From an uncultured Porphyromonadaceae bacterium (GTDB taxonomy: Bacteria > Bacteroidota > Bacteroidia > Bacteroidales > Muribaculaceae): DNA of 64,000 nt. The notes beneath the pieces were generated by a model that saw nothing but the letters and a program-made list of their open reading frames with translations, was not told the DNA's origin and made no database searches. Below, piece after piece: positions 8,615 to 17,584 of this stretch. The stretch is from the NCBI GenBank assembly GCA_947643165.1, contig CANRVB010000002.1, positions 157,763-221,762 of the forward strand. The letters run 5' to 3'. The translations under genes and the position numbers were made by a program. Numbering within the stretch: position 1 is the stretch's first letter; each line of letters starts with the position of its first letter.

Positions 8615-9886
8615 ATGCTTACCATACAACAGATTAAGGAGAATCCCCAGCGTGTCATCGAGCGCCTGGCAGTAAAAGGATTCGACGGAAACGAACCGAT
8701 CAACCGCGTTCTCGAACTTGACAACAACCGTCGTGCGTTCCAGCTTCAGAACGACAATCTTGCCGCTGAACAGAAACAGTTGGCTGCCCGCATTGGTGCG
8801 CTTATGAAGGAAGGCAAGCGGGAGGAAGCCGAAGAGGCCAAGACTCGTGTCGCTACCCTCAAGGAACAGCAGAGACAGATAGCTGCCGATCTTGCAGCTG
8901 CCGAAGGTCAGATAAGAGATATATTGCTCAACGTGCCCAATCTGCCTTGCGATGCTGTGCCCGAAGGCCGTACCGCAGCTGATAACGTTGTTGAAAAGAC
9001 AGGTGGCCCGATGCCCGATCTGCCTGCCGATGCCATGTGTCATTGGGATCTGGCTAAGAAGTACAATATCATTGATTTCGATCTTGGCGTAAAGATCACA
9101 GGTGCCGGCTTCCCGGTTTACATCGGTAAAGGCGCCCGCCTTCAGCGTGCGCTCATTCAGTTCTTCCTGGATGAGGCTGGCAATGCAGGCTATACAGAGA
9201 TCGAGCCTCCCTATGTTGTCAATGAGGATTCGGCATACGGTACAGGACAGTTGCCCGATAAGGAAGCTCAGATGTATCACTGTGAGCTCGACAACCTGTA
9301 TCTCATTCCGACTGCCGAGGTCCCTGTCACAAATATCTATCGTGACGAGATTCTTGCCGGCGATTCACTTCCGCGTAAGAATTGCGCATACAGCGCATGC
9401 TTCCGTCGCGAAGCCGGCAGCTATGGCAAGGATGTGCGTGGCCTGAACCGTCTGCATCAGTTCGATAAGGTGGAGATTGTCCGCATCGAACGTCCCGAAG
9501 ATAGCTACAATGCTCTTGAGGAGATGAAAGACCACGTCCAGAGCCTGCTCGACAAACTCGGATTGCCATGGCATATCCTGCGCCTCTGCGGTGGTGACAT
9601 GAGCTTTACATCGGCCATAACATTCGACTTCGAGGTATTCAGCGCAGCTCAGAAGCGTTGGCTCGAGGTTTCATCTGTCAGCAATTTCGAAACATACCAG
9701 GCCAATCGTCTTAAGTGCCGTTTCCGCGACTCTGACAAGAAGATACGTCTCTGCCACACTCTCAATGGATCTGCCCTTGCGCTCCCGCGTATCATGGCTG
9801 CCATTCTCGAGAATTACCAGACTCCCGAAGGTATTGTCGTTCCCGAAGTTTTGCGCCGGTATACCGGTTTCGATATTATTGACTGA
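8615..9886 (+). CDS. serS: Seryl-tRNA synthetase
   Basis: This class II synthetase charges tRNA-Ser. The 423-residue length is normal. Residues about 30-105 form the long antiparallel coiled-coil arm that holds the tRNA (Glu/Lys/Gln-rich, ending in a GQIRDILLNVPNLPCDAVPE-like turn). The class II core follows: TAEVPVTNIYRDEIL, motif 2 CFRREAGSYGKDVRGLNRLH with QFDKVE, and motif 3 NGSALALPRIMAAILENYQ. Codons are biased to C endings, as in other highly expressed genes here. The TrmH-type methyltransferase follows after 9 bases. Confidence 0.98.
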   Translation: MLTIQQIKENPQRVIERLAVKGFDGNEPINRVLELDNNRRAFQLQNDNLAAEQKQLAARIGALMKEGKREEAEEAKTRVATLKEQQRQIAADLAAAEGQIRDILLNVPNLPCDAVPEGRTAADNVVEKTGGPMPDLPADAMCHWDLAKKYNIIDFDLGVKITGAGFPVYIGKGARLQRALIQFFLDEAGNAGYTEIEPPYVVNEDSAYGTGQLPDKEAQMYHCELDNLYLIPTAEVPVTNIYRDEILAGDSLPRKNCAYSACFRREAGSYGKDVRGLNRLHQFDKVEIVRIERPEDSYNALEEMKDHVQSLLDKLGLPWHILRLCGGDMSFTSAITFDFEVFSAAQKRWLEVSSVSNFETYQANRLKCRFRDSDKKIRLCHTLNGSALALPRIMAAILENYQTPEGIVVPEVLRRYTGFDIID

Positions 9887-9895
9887 TAACAGCCG

Positions 9896-10429
9896 ATGCA
9901 GAAAAAAACTATCTGGGATCTCAACCGACCTGATATCGAGCACTACCGTGAACAGGCTAAACTGCCTGTCACGGTGGTGCTCGACAATATCAGATCCCTT
10001 AACAATATAGGATCGATATTCCGCACCTGCGACGGCTTCTCTGTCGAACATATAGCGCTCTGCGGCATAACAGCCACTCCGCCATCGCTCGAGATCCACA
10101 AGACTGCGCTTGGCGCCGAAGATTCAGTGGAGTGGAGCCATCATGACAGCACGCTCGAGTGTGTGCGCCAACTCCAGTCACAGGGATATACCGTGTGCGC
10201 TTTGGAGCAAGCCTTTGGAAGTGTCGAGCTGCAGAATTTCATTGTTGACCCGCACCGCAAGTATGCCATTGTTGCCGGACATGAGGTCGACGGTGTGGAT
10301 CAGCGAGTTGTTGATGCCGCTGATATATGTCTCGAGATACCGCAGAGAGGCACAAAGCATTCCCTCAACGTGTCCGTATCTACCGGAATTGCCGTATGGC
10401 ACATCTTCCAGCAAATGCTGACACACTGA
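9896..10429 (+). CDS. TrmH/SpoU-family RNA 2'-O-methyltransferase
   Basis: 177 residues, the short SPOUT type without an N-terminal substrate-binding domain. Motifs: VVLDNIRSLNNIGSIFRTCD (motif 1 with Asn and Arg that act in catalysis), KYAIVAGHEVDGVDQ (SAM-binding knot) and HSLNVSVSTGIAVWH (motif 3). It transfers a methyl group from SAM to a ribose in tRNA or rRNA; the target base is not deducible. It lies 9 bases after serS, a pairing that fits translation functions. It is convergent with porV, with 33 bases between and no clear terminator. Confidence 0.9.
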   Translation: MQKKTIWDLNRPDIEHYREQAKLPVTVVLDNIRSLNNIGSIFRTCDGFSVEHIALCGITATPPSLEIHKTALGAEDSVEWSHHDSTLECVRQLQSQGYTVCALEQAFGSVELQNFIVDPHRKYAIVAGHEVDGVDQRVVDAADICLEIPQRGTKHSLNVSVSTGIAVWHIFQQMLTH

Positions 10430-10462
10430 TTCCACCTTACATTACTTATTTGCTTTCCGTTC

Positions 10463-11674
10463 TCAGCGTTTGCCCAGTATCTCCTTCAGGCCATCCATAT
10501 CAAATGTCAGCGTGAAGCGTAGGGTTTGGTCAAGTGGGGACGTCTGAGCCGTGGCAAGCATATACGACGCGTCAAGCTTCACCACATTCAGCGAGAAGCC
10601 CGCGCCCAGTCCGAAATATTTTCGGTTGCCTTTCATCTCGCTTTCATGATAATATCCTGCACGCAGGAAAAACTGCCCGTTGTAAGAGTATTCAGCACCC
10701 AGCGACCAATTTATCTCCTTGATCTCCTCCGACACACCCCCCGGAGCATCGCTGAACGATTTGAATATACCTGTGATCGATGACATGTTTTCCCACTTCT
10801 CAAGCGCGTCAAGATATTCTTTCTGGCCTTCGGCAGTTGTCGTGTCATACTGATTCTCCAGAGGACGCGCAGGAACGAGTAGCTTGTTCAGGTCAAGGGC
10901 CAGTGTCAGATTATGATAGTCTGCCAGCGGGAATGTGAATGCTGTGCCGATCTTCAGATTGGTAGGCAGAAATGCCGGATCCTCCCCATTATTATAAGAT
11001 ATCTTCGAGCCGATGTTCGATGCATTGAATCCGAACGACCACTGACACTCATTGCGCCCTATTATCGGATATGTAGTATAGTAGCCCGATATATCGGCTG
11101 CAAACGCCGATGCTCCGGTCGACTGATCGCCGGCATACGAGTCCGAGAAGCCAAGATCGGAATAGATATAGCGGAACACTACTCCCATTGAGAATTTTTC
11201 CGATAGCTTCCTTGAGTAGCCTATGTCAAACGCCATCTCATACGGATTCAGTATCTCGCCCGACGTCATGCTCGAATTGCTGGTCGTTACCTCGCCGAGC
11301 GAGAAATAACGCAACCCGGCGCTTACAGCCTGATTATCCTCATTTCCTATCTTCCAATATCCCGCCAGATTGGCCAGATATATGTCATTCACTATCTTAC
11401 GGAGCCAAGGTGTATAGCTGAGCGATACGGCCGCTTTGCTGTAAGCAAATGCATATTTCGAAGGATTCCAGTACTGGGAATTGGCATCTGGATCAGTTGC
11501 GGCGCCAATGTCGCCCATAGCCGTGCCACGTGCGTCTGGTGCTATGATCAGCGAGTTCACTCCGGTCTGTAGCGGATTGAATTCATCCTTGGGTTTGTCG
11601 GCAAATGCTCTTGGAACAGCCGACACTGCAACCAACGAAGTGAGAAGTATATGTAGTCTATTGCTTGGTTTCAT
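10463..11674 (-). CDS. porV: Type IX secretion outer-membrane protein PorV
   Basis: 403 residues with a signal peptide (about 1-25, ending AFADK) and a beta-barrel of the FadL-like type. The front NPLQTGVNSLIIAPDARGTA then MGDIGAATDPDANSQYWNPS matches PorV/LptO, the outer-membrane shuttle that brings T9SS cargo with C-terminal signals to the attachment complex. The C-terminal aromatic strand is LRFTLTFDMDG. PorU, often next to porV elsewhere, is not in this window. No cargo protein with an obvious T9SS C-terminal domain was recognised here. It shares its direction with the rex operon upstream, with a 124-base gap and no -7 box seen in that gap. Confidence 0.87.
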   Translation of the reverse strand: MKPSNRLHILLTSLVAVSAVPRAFADKPKDEFNPLQTGVNSLIIAPDARGTAMGDIGAATDPDANSQYWNPSKYAFAYSKAAVSLSYTPWLRKIVNDIYLANLAGYWKIGNEDNQAVSAGLRYFSLGEVTTSNSSMTSGEILNPYEMAFDIGYSRKLSEKFSMGVVFRYIYSDLGFSDSYAGDQSTGASAFAADISGYYTTYPIIGRNECQWSFGFNASNIGSKISYNNGEDPAFLPTNLKIGTAFTFPLADYHNLTLALDLNKLLVPARPLENQYDTTTAEGQKEYLDALEKWENMSSITGIFKSFSDAPGGVSEEIKEINWSLGAEYSYNGQFFLRAGYYHESEMKGNRKYFGLGAGFSLNVVKLDASYMLATAQTSPLDQTLRFTLTFDMDGLKEILGKR

Positions 11675-11798
11675 AAAACGGATGATAGGGAATGCTCCTT
11701 CTACATAAACTCTCCCGACCGCGATTTATTGTGTGGCATAGCGATTCAACTCACCTTATCTCATCTTTGCCACAAGATTTGTAGCGCCGGCCTGCCCA

Positions 11799-12374
11799 TT
11801 ATTTTATCCTTGCCGACAGACACATCTCATCTCCTATTCCCGCCGTAAACGTCGAGCCGACGGCTACCTCCATTTCAAGTGGGATTGTGAGCGGACACAC
11901 CACATCGCCTGTCCTTAGCGATATATATTGCGACAAAGCTGATATGGCAGCCTCCACGCCAAGCTCTTCGCGGCCTATCTCTATCTTTGTGCCATTGATA
12001 TCAATATGTATCATCTCCGGCAGGCCGCCCTCTTCAATCTGGATCCATTGCCCCATCTGGACGCAGTTGTCAAACGCCGTAGCAAGCGATTGCGGCGCCC
12101 CGTTCTCCTTCAGCATTCTCTCAAGATCCACAGGCACGAGACGCATTATCAGGCTCATGGCATCGAAATACCTCATGGTAAAGCGCTCCGATATACTCTT
12201 GCCAAGCCGCGATATACGCACGGCTGGTAGTAATTCCATTCTCCACTCATCAGCGAAATCAGGTAGAAACAGAGGCCTTCCTGGCAGTACCAGAGCCGAA
12301 TCCGGTGCAAGCCACATGGCCGGAGGTGCGGCGATTGCTTCATCGCGCAGGCGTGTCAGTGCGAGCAGTTTCAT
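11799..12374 (-). CDS. Degenerate fumarylacetoacetate hydrolase-like protein
   Basis: 191 residues. The order of conserved blocks follows FAH-family enzymes of Bacteroidales: PDSALVLPGRPLFLPDFADE, VRISRLGKSISERFTMRYFD, VPVDLERML, YISLRTGDVV, and a tail near VAVGSTFTAGIGDEMCL. In active members a D-Y-E-x-E-L block gives two Glu metal ligands and a later Asp the third. Here the block reads E43-W-R45-M-E47-L, so the first Glu is Arg; E47 and D83 remain. The T-G-T-P loop after the last GD is C-P-L-T. The protein therefore may not bind metal normally. The ATG overlaps the rex stop by four bases (ATGA), which couples the two genes. It could be a pseudoenzyme or an enzyme with altered chemistry. Confidence 0.65.
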   Translation of the reverse strand: MKLLALTRLRDEAIAAPPAMWLAPDSALVLPGRPLFLPDFADEWRMELLPAVRISRLGKSISERFTMRYFDAMSLIMRLVPVDLERMLKENGAPQSLATAFDNCVQMGQWIQIEEGGLPEMIHIDINGTKIEIGREELGVEAAISALSQYISLRTGDVVCPLTIPLEMEVAVGSTFTAGIGDEMCLSARIK

Positions 12375-13081
12375 TGTTTGTTGCTATTGTAAGGGCGCGA
12401 GGCCAGACGGTTGTACATCACAGCCAGATGGCTGTATATCGAGGTGTTCTGTATCACTATATCGGGGCGCGTGCGTATTCTGAAAGGGGTGAAGTTCCAC
12501 AGCGCCTTTATTCCGGCGGCTACTGCTATGTCGGCGGCATCCTGGGCCCTGTCTACCGGAACAGCTATCACGGCTATCTCTGCATTCAGGTGTTTCCGCC
12601 GCTCGGCCAGTGTCGACATATCAAACACCGGAACCCCAGCTATGCACCGACCTATTATTTTCGGATTTACGTCAAATCCCGCTACTATGTTCAGGCCATA
12701 CGACGAAAGTCCCGAGTCCGACAGCAGGGCCGCTCCAAGCTGACCCACGCCTATCATCACCGCATTATGTACACGCGTGAACCCCAGCAGCTTTGACAGC
12801 TCGGTCAGTATGTCGCGCACATCATATCCCACTCGCGGACGCCCCTTTATGTGGAGCAGCGACAGGTCCTTTGCCACAAGCGATGAGTCTATGCCGGTCC
12901 CTCGGCTTATATCGGTCGACGATACCGATTCCACTCCTTTGTCATGTATCATCGCCACATACGCCAGATACCAGGGCAGTCGCTTTATTGTTGGCTCCGG
13001 CAGAAACGTCGCTTTCGATGAAAATGTATTGTCGGTAGGATCTGAATGATTCATATCGCAATTGGTCTTGGGTTTGGTCAA
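12371..13081 (-). CDS. rex: Redox-sensing transcriptional repressor Rex
   Basis: 236 residues. The N-terminal winged helix (about 28-95: PTIKRLPWYLAYVAMIHDKG, SSTDISRGTGIDSSLVAKDL) binds DNA, and the Rossmann domain starts with VMIGVGQLGAALL and ends with the domain-swapped C-terminal helix (NTSIYSHLAVMYNRL). Rex releases DNA when NADH rises and controls fermentative and respiratory genes in other bacteria. Its ATG overlaps the stop of the Ig-like lipoprotein gene by four bases, and its stop overlaps the FAH-like start in the same way. I saw no convincing inverted Rex operator near the operon promoter. The N-terminal 26 residues are a less conserved extension; the ATG at 13054 is an alternative. 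Confidence 0.9.
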   Translation of the reverse strand: MTKPKTNCDMNHSDPTDNTFSSKATFLPEPTIKRLPWYLAYVAMIHDKGVESVSSTDISRGTGIDSSLVAKDLSLLHIKGRPRVGYDVRDILTELSKLLGFTRVHNAVMIGVGQLGAALLSDSGLSSYGLNIVAGFDVNPKIIGRCIAGVPVFDMSTLAERRKHLNAEIAVIAVPVDRAQDAADIAVAAGIKALWNFTPFRIRTRPDIVIQNTSIYSHLAVMYNRLASRPYNSNKQ

Positions 13082-15186
13082 CGCCTTACGTTGCTGGGTA
13101 TGTAGGCTCCGTTGTTCGGCTTGGGATTAACACGGCCGCCCCTGCCTATACTCGAGCCGAAGCCTCCGGTCCCGGTGGTTCTCCCGCCGAACGGATTGCC
13201 GAAGTCATCTTCATCCTCATCCTCGTCATCCTGTCGCTCATGTATTTCGCCAGGCTTGAGTTTCGGTTTGTTCTTCTTTATCTCATTAGGCTTCTGTTGG
13301 TCGAGAGCCACCGCATATATATCCCACGTCTGCTCTACATCCCAGTTCTTCTTCAGGTTTATGCGTTTCGGGAAATAGGCTGTTTCCTCTGGCTGTATGG
13401 AGTCCACTATGCCTATATCGTACACGCCGTTGTCATTACTGTCGACAAACAGACGCGCATAATACTTCCCCGGCTCGAGATATGCCAGTTCGGCCGATCC
13501 GTCAGGATTTACCGCAGCCTTGGCCACGGGGCTGTCCGACGTGCTCAGAAGCTCCACTATCGCATTACGCCCGTTCAGTCCTTCTATATTGAATGTTATC
13601 GACGAATACTCATCAAGCGCCCTGGTTGTGAATTCTTTCTTTATCGTATCTGTAGGAGTGCCGTATATTCCTGCCACCGCCCCCGGGTCGGCGCGGAGCA
13701 CATACGATGCTTCCGGAAGCCATTCCGTCTCCAGAATCCATTCCATCGGGCGCATCGAGTCCGGACGATATATGCGCCAGTCATCCACCTTGCTCCATAC
13801 TGAGTCCTTCTTGGGCATTACGCTCAGTTCAAACGCCGATACATCAAATTTCGACGGTGGCTCATTTATCGTGATGGGCAACGGCTTGTTCAGCGTCTGA
13901 TTGTCTCCCGCCCCTATGGTTATTCCCAGATACTCTATTTTGGGCGTCGAGGCCGAATCATCTTCCTCATCGTTCTTGCCTTTTTTCTGCTTTTCCTCCT
14001 CCTTGTTCTGCTTTTTGCGTGCGTTTCCACGCAGATTGAACTTTAGCGTATCCGTCTGCCACGACAGTTGGTCCAGCGAATCCGTCCTTCTGTAGCGGGT
14101 CTCTATTAGTAGAGAGTCCAGCGAAGCCACTATCGTGTCCGATATCCAGTAGTCAAGCGTGTCGCGTGTGGCGGTAGCGTTGAGTATGGCCCACGTGTCA
14201 TCGGTTCGGCCGTCTGCTGGGCCGCCTATTATTCTCATCCTTGGAAGCGAATCCGCCTTTGCACCCATTTCAAGATATATGCGGTTACGCTCCGGACGCT
14301 CATACTTGGCCAGATATTGCGGTTTATAGTCCATGTTGAACCATGTCAGCAATATGTCATTGGGTAGAAAGCGTGTCGCCTCCACAACGCTCACCGAGTC
14401 CACCCCCTCTTCCGTATGTATTGTGTCCGAGCGCATATATCGCTCCGTCGTGGGCGATACAGTCACATCATAGAATGCTATGTCCTCGCTACGGTCCCAG
14501 TGATAGTCGCGGTTCTTGTCATTCACCGCATATACCCGGTATGTACCCTCCTTTATGTTCCTTATTGTGAACTGACCGAGCTGGTTGGTCTTCGTCAGGC
14601 GTTCAAAGGGCAGTGTGGTTATGGCCGTATCACTCAGATTGCTGTATATGCCTACCATCATTCCCTGCGCCGGCTCGAGTGTCCGCGCGTCAAACACCAT
14701 TCCCGATATCGAGAGCGTGTCTATCGTCGGGCCTGTCGAGAATGCAAAGCTGAAACCGTCCAGTATATTTCCCTCGTTCAGGTCCGATATCGCATCCGAG
14801 AAGTCTATCGTATACGTTGTCGAGTCAACCAGCGTGTCCATCAGCGTCACGGTCACGTTGCGGCCCACAGCCGATATCGTCGGCATCTCTTTTTGTGCCG
14901 GCGACACCACTACCTTGGTCATTATATCCTTTATGTTCACATTTTCGTCAAATGTGATGCGGATCCTGTTTTTGTTCACATTCAGCTCCCCGGGCTGCGG
15001 ATTCGACGTGACGAACACTGGCGGATCTATATCGCGTGGGCCACCCTCCGGACGACCTATGCTCGCACACGCCGCAAGTACCGCGGCTGTCGCTACGGCT
15101 GGCACTGTGCGTAGTGGTATGGAGGGACGCAGGTGGGCGTGGGCATACGACCCCAGGCGATGTAGAAGTCTGTTTATGCAACTCAT
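13078..15186 (-). CDS. Lipoprotein with N-terminal SbsA-type Ig-like domain
   Basis: 702 residues with a long positively charged leader and lipobox VLAAC (Cys at about 40). DPPVFVTSNPQPGELNVNKN through the FSFAFSTGP segment (about 54-152) is the Big_5/SbsA Ig-like domain common in Bacteroidetes surface proteins. A carboxypeptidase-regulatory-like beta-sandwich follows (DARTLEPAQGMMVGIYSNLS, GQFTIRNIKEGTYRVYAVND). A Lys/Glu-rich patch lies near 395-415 (KKQNKEEEKQKKGKNDEEDD), and the C-terminus is rich in Asp/Glu, then Gly/Arg. It probably sits on the outer membrane; its ligand is unknown. The coupling to rex is unusual for a surface lipoprotein. Confidence 0.75.
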   Translation of the reverse strand: MSCINRLLHRLGSYAHAHLRPSIPLRTVPAVATAAVLAACASIGRPEGGPRDIDPPVFVTSNPQPGELNVNKNRIRITFDENVNIKDIMTKVVVSPAQKEMPTISAVGRNVTVTLMDTLVDSTTYTIDFSDAISDLNEGNILDGFSFAFSTGPTIDTLSISGMVFDARTLEPAQGMMVGIYSNLSDTAITTLPFERLTKTNQLGQFTIRNIKEGTYRVYAVNDKNRDYHWDRSEDIAFYDVTVSPTTERYMRSDTIHTEEGVDSVSVVEATRFLPNDILLTWFNMDYKPQYLAKYERPERNRIYLEMGAKADSLPRMRIIGGPADGRTDDTWAILNATATRDTLDYWISDTIVASLDSLLIETRYRRTDSLDQLSWQTDTLKFNLRGNARKKQNKEEEKQKKGKNDEEDDSASTPKIEYLGITIGAGDNQTLNKPLPITINEPPSKFDVSAFELSVMPKKDSVWSKVDDWRIYRPDSMRPMEWILETEWLPEASYVLRADPGAVAGIYGTPTDTIKKEFTTRALDEYSSITFNIEGLNGRNAIVELLSTSDSPVAKAAVNPDGSAELAYLEPGKYYARLFVDSNDNGVYDIGIVDSIQPEETAYFPKRINLKKNWDVEQTWDIYAVALDQQKPNEIKKNKPKLKPGEIHERQDDEDEDEDDFGNPFGGRTTGTGGFGSSIGRGGRVNPKPNNGAYIPSNVRR

Positions 15187-15403
15187 CTCAACTTATATGT
15201 ACTTTTTGGTTTGCGGCTTGTTGTTTGCTGTCTCTATTACCTTGCAAGGCGTTATGGACATCCATAACCGCTGACCATCTTGATCAGAACAACCCCGGCA
15301 ACGCCGGAGTTTAACGTCATGTTGCTTAGGTGTTGATATGGTCAACATTTATCAATTGTTTTTGATGAGTTCTTTACTCTTTATTTATGTGGTTGCAAAT
15401 TTA
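15187..15403 (-). promoter_or_regulatory. Promoter and long leader of the Ig-like lipoprotein/rex operon
   Basis: CAAATTTA at 15396-15403 is TAAATTTG on the minus strand, a -7 box, which predicts a leader of about 200 bases before the ATG at 15186. The leader holds a perfect 7-bp hairpin (15251-15257 with 15262-15268, loop ACAT on the plus strand) and a smaller GC hairpin with CCGGC/GCCGG arms near 15295-15309. It matches no riboswitch I recognise. No clear -33 element is seen. Confidence 0.45.
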
Positions 15404-15442
15404 CAAAAAAAGCTCAAAACTATAGCCGCCATTGCCTTAATG

Positions 15443-15474
15443 GTTGTGAAAGCGAATATATTTGCCTAAATTTG
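15443..15474 (+). promoter_or_regulatory. Promoter of the first GH20 gene
   Basis: GTTG at 15443-15446, 20 bases, then TAAATTTG at 15467-15474. This fits the Bacteroidetes -33/-7 pattern and leaves a leader of about 60 bases before the ATG at 15542. Confidence 0.7.
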
Positions 15475-15541
15475 CAATGATGATGCGTGTGCGACTGACT
15501 ATGCATCAGATCATCAATCTTATACCAAAATAATCAAACAC

Positions 15542-17515
15542 ATGACAGTCAGACAGATGATGAAGGGCACACTTGTAGCGCTCCTTCTGACAGCCCCGGC
15601 CGCGCTATTGGCGGTCAATCCCAAGCCTTTTGTTGTCCCCGAAGTCAGGGAATGGAAAGGTGCCGACGGTATGCTAACCCTTGTGCCCGGTTCTGCCAGG
15701 ATTTACTACACTTCTCCTTCGCTCGAAGGTGTTGCCGATCAGATGGCTGCCGACTATACCAAGCTTACAGGACAGCCTATCCAGGCCGTTAAAGGAAAAG
15801 GTGGTAAGGGCGATATTATCCTTACTCTCAAAAACAACAAGAAGCTCGGCGATGAAGGCTACCTCATCGATATCACCGACCGTGTGTCTGTCACTGCCTC
15901 TACTGTCGAAGGTGCGCGCTGGGGTGCCACGACCATCCTTCAGCTACGCGATGCTTCTGCCGAACTCCCTAAGGGCAGGATTACCGACTATCCCGACTAT
16001 GAATTCCGTGGTCTCGTCATCGACGCCGGCCGCAAGTACATCCCCATGGACTATCTTTACAAGCTTGTCGATGTGCTCGCCTACCGTAAGATGAACGTGC
16101 TCCACGTCCATCTCAACGACAACGGATTCAAGGAATTCTTCAACAACGACTGGGACCAGACTCAGGCCGCGTTCCGTCTCGAGTGTGACACATACCCCGG
16201 ACTTACCGCCCGCGACGGTTCTTACACCAAGCAGGAGTTCCGCGACCTTCAGAAATACGCGCTCCAGCGTGGCGTGGAGATTATTCCCGAGATCGACTTC
16301 CCCGCTCACTCACTCGCGTTCACACGCTATATGCCTGAGATTGCCTGCGACGGTGTCCACAACGACGTCGATCATCTCGACCTCAAGAATCCCAAGACCT
16401 ACGAATTCATGGACGCGCTCCTCAAGGAATACCTCGAAGGCCCCGATCCTGTCTTTTCCGGCAAGCGTTTCCACATCGGCACCGACGAATACAAGGGTGA
16501 CTCGATTGATATGGAGAACTTCCGTGCCCTCACCGCCCGCTATATCGATTATACCAAGGACTTCGGAAAGCGTCCCGCCGTTTGGGGATCGCTCACCTAC
16601 GCCAAAGGCTCCACTCCGGTGCCCAGCGATGATGTCGACATGTACCTCTGGTATAATGGCTATGCTGATCCCATCGCTATGTTCGAGCAAGGTTTCAAAG
16701 GCGTCAGCATTCCCGACGGATATGTTTATATAGTCCCCGGTGCAGGTTACTACTACGACTACCTCAACACTCCGATGCTTTATGAGAAATGGACACCTGC
16801 CAACATCAACGGTATTGAGGTCGAAGAGAAGCATCCGCAGCTCCTCGGCGGTATGTTTGCCGTCTGGAATGACCATCCCAACAATGGTATAACCGTCCGC
16901 GACATTCACCACCGCGTCATGCACGCTCTCCCCACAATGGCCGCCAAGACCTGGGACGGAAAGAACGTCACTGTCCCCTTCGAGGAGTTCAATGCCAAGA
17001 GTGCCGCACAGAAGGAAGCTCCGGGCGTTAATTACCTCGCCCGTCATGGTCAGGGCAGGGAAGTGGTCTACGAAGCCCCCTCTGTTACTCCCGGAATGCA
17101 GCTTCCCATCGACGAGATCGGCTACAACTATACCATAGAGTTCGATCTTGAGGGTGCTCCCGAAGCCAAGGGCACAGCGCTCTTCTCAACTCCCGACGCT
17201 ACCGTCTGGATCAGCGATCCCGTTAGCGGCAATATGGGCTATAGCCGTGAGAACAAACTCATGAACTATCGTCACGATGTTCGTCCCGGCGAGAAAAACC
17301 ACTATCGCATCACCGGCGACAACAAGGGCACTAAGCTCTATATCGACGGCAAGCTTGTCGACGATATGAACATCTCATGGGCTACCTACGGACTCCGTGA
17401 GAAAGCCCGTCAGCGTGACATGGCCGATATCAAGACTCTCGTGTTCCCCCTCCAGAAGGCCGGCGACTTCAAGAGCAAGGTCACAAATCTCAAGGTCAAG
17501 AACTACATCGACTGA
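15542..17515 (+). CDS. GH20 beta-N-acetylhexosaminidase, copy 1
   Basis: 657 residues with a signal peptide (about 1-24). Residues about 28-150 form the GH20 N-terminal domain, and 151-470 the TIM barrel: ITDYPDYEFRGLVIDAGRKY, MNVLHVHLNDNGF, GVEIIPEIDFPAHS and the catalytic pair D315-E316 in RFHIGTDEYKGD. In GH20 the Glu is the acid and the Asp orients the substrate's acetamido group. Residues about 525-657 look like a LamG/concanavalin-type domain (YNYTIEFDLEG, GTKLYIDGKLVDD). It should remove terminal GlcNAc or GalNAc from glycans in the periplasm or at the surface. Codons are strongly biased to C endings, and a terminator separates it from a paralog of exactly the same length. Confidence 0.93.
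   Translation: MTVRQMMKGTLVALLLTAPAALLAVNPKPFVVPEVREWKGADGMLTLVPGSARIYYTSPSLEGVADQMAADYTKLTGQPIQAVKGKGGKGDIILTLKNNKKLGDEGYLIDITDRVSVTASTVEGARWGATTILQLRDASAELPKGRITDYPDYEFRGLVIDAGRKYIPMDYLYKLVDVLAYRKMNVLHVHLNDNGFKEFFNNDWDQTQAAFRLECDTYPGLTARDGSYTKQEFRDLQKYALQRGVEIIPEIDFPAHSLAFTRYMPEIACDGVHNDVDHLDLKNPKTYEFMDALLKEYLEGPDPVFSGKRFHIGTDEYKGDSIDMENFRALTARYIDYTKDFGKRPAVWGSLTYAKGSTPVPSDDVDMYLWYNGYADPIAMFEQGFKGVSIPDGYVYIVPGAGYYYDYLNTPMLYEKWTPANINGIEVEEKHPQLLGGMFAVWNDHPNNGITVRDIHHRVMHALPTMAAKTWDGKNVTVPFEEFNAKSAAQKEAPGVNYLARHGQGREVVYEAPSVTPGMQLPIDEIGYNYTIEFDLEGAPEAKGTALFSTPDATVWISDPVSGNMGYSRENKLMNYRHDVRPGEKNHYRITGDNKGTKLYIDGKLVDDMNISWATYGLREKARQRDMADIKTLVFPLQKAGDFKSKVTNLKVKNYID
16325..16389 (+). repeat. 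65-bp tract identical in both GH20 genes (copy 1)
   Basis: Bases 16325-16389 are identical to 18368-18432, synonymous sites included. The tract encodes RYMPEIACDGVHNDVDHLDLK, in the barrel just ahead of the active site. The flanking sequence differs at several third positions, so the match stands out locally. Confidence 0.9.
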
Positions 17516-17542
17516 TCAGGTCCTATTTTCCCCATACAGCAG

Positions 17543-17566
17543 AAGGCCGCTCTTATGCGGCCTTTT
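17543..17566 (+). terminator. Intrinsic terminator between the GH20 copies
   Basis: AAGGCCGC (17543-17550) pairs with GCGGCCTT (17557-17564) around a TCTTAT loop, followed by TT. It may limit read-through from copy 1 into copy 2. No promoter box was found between it and the copy 2 start. Confidence 0.75.
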
Positions 17567-17584
17567 GCAAATCATTTAGCCTGT

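Noticed and set aside
15441..15460. TTGTGAAAGC upstream of GH20 as a Rex operator
   Set aside because: Only one half resembles a Rex site; no inverted partner is present, and the TTG is better explained as the -33 element.
17555..17584. Extended start of GH20 copy 2
   Set aside because: It begins inside the terminator hairpin, and the shorter form has a clean signal peptide and the same length as copy 1.
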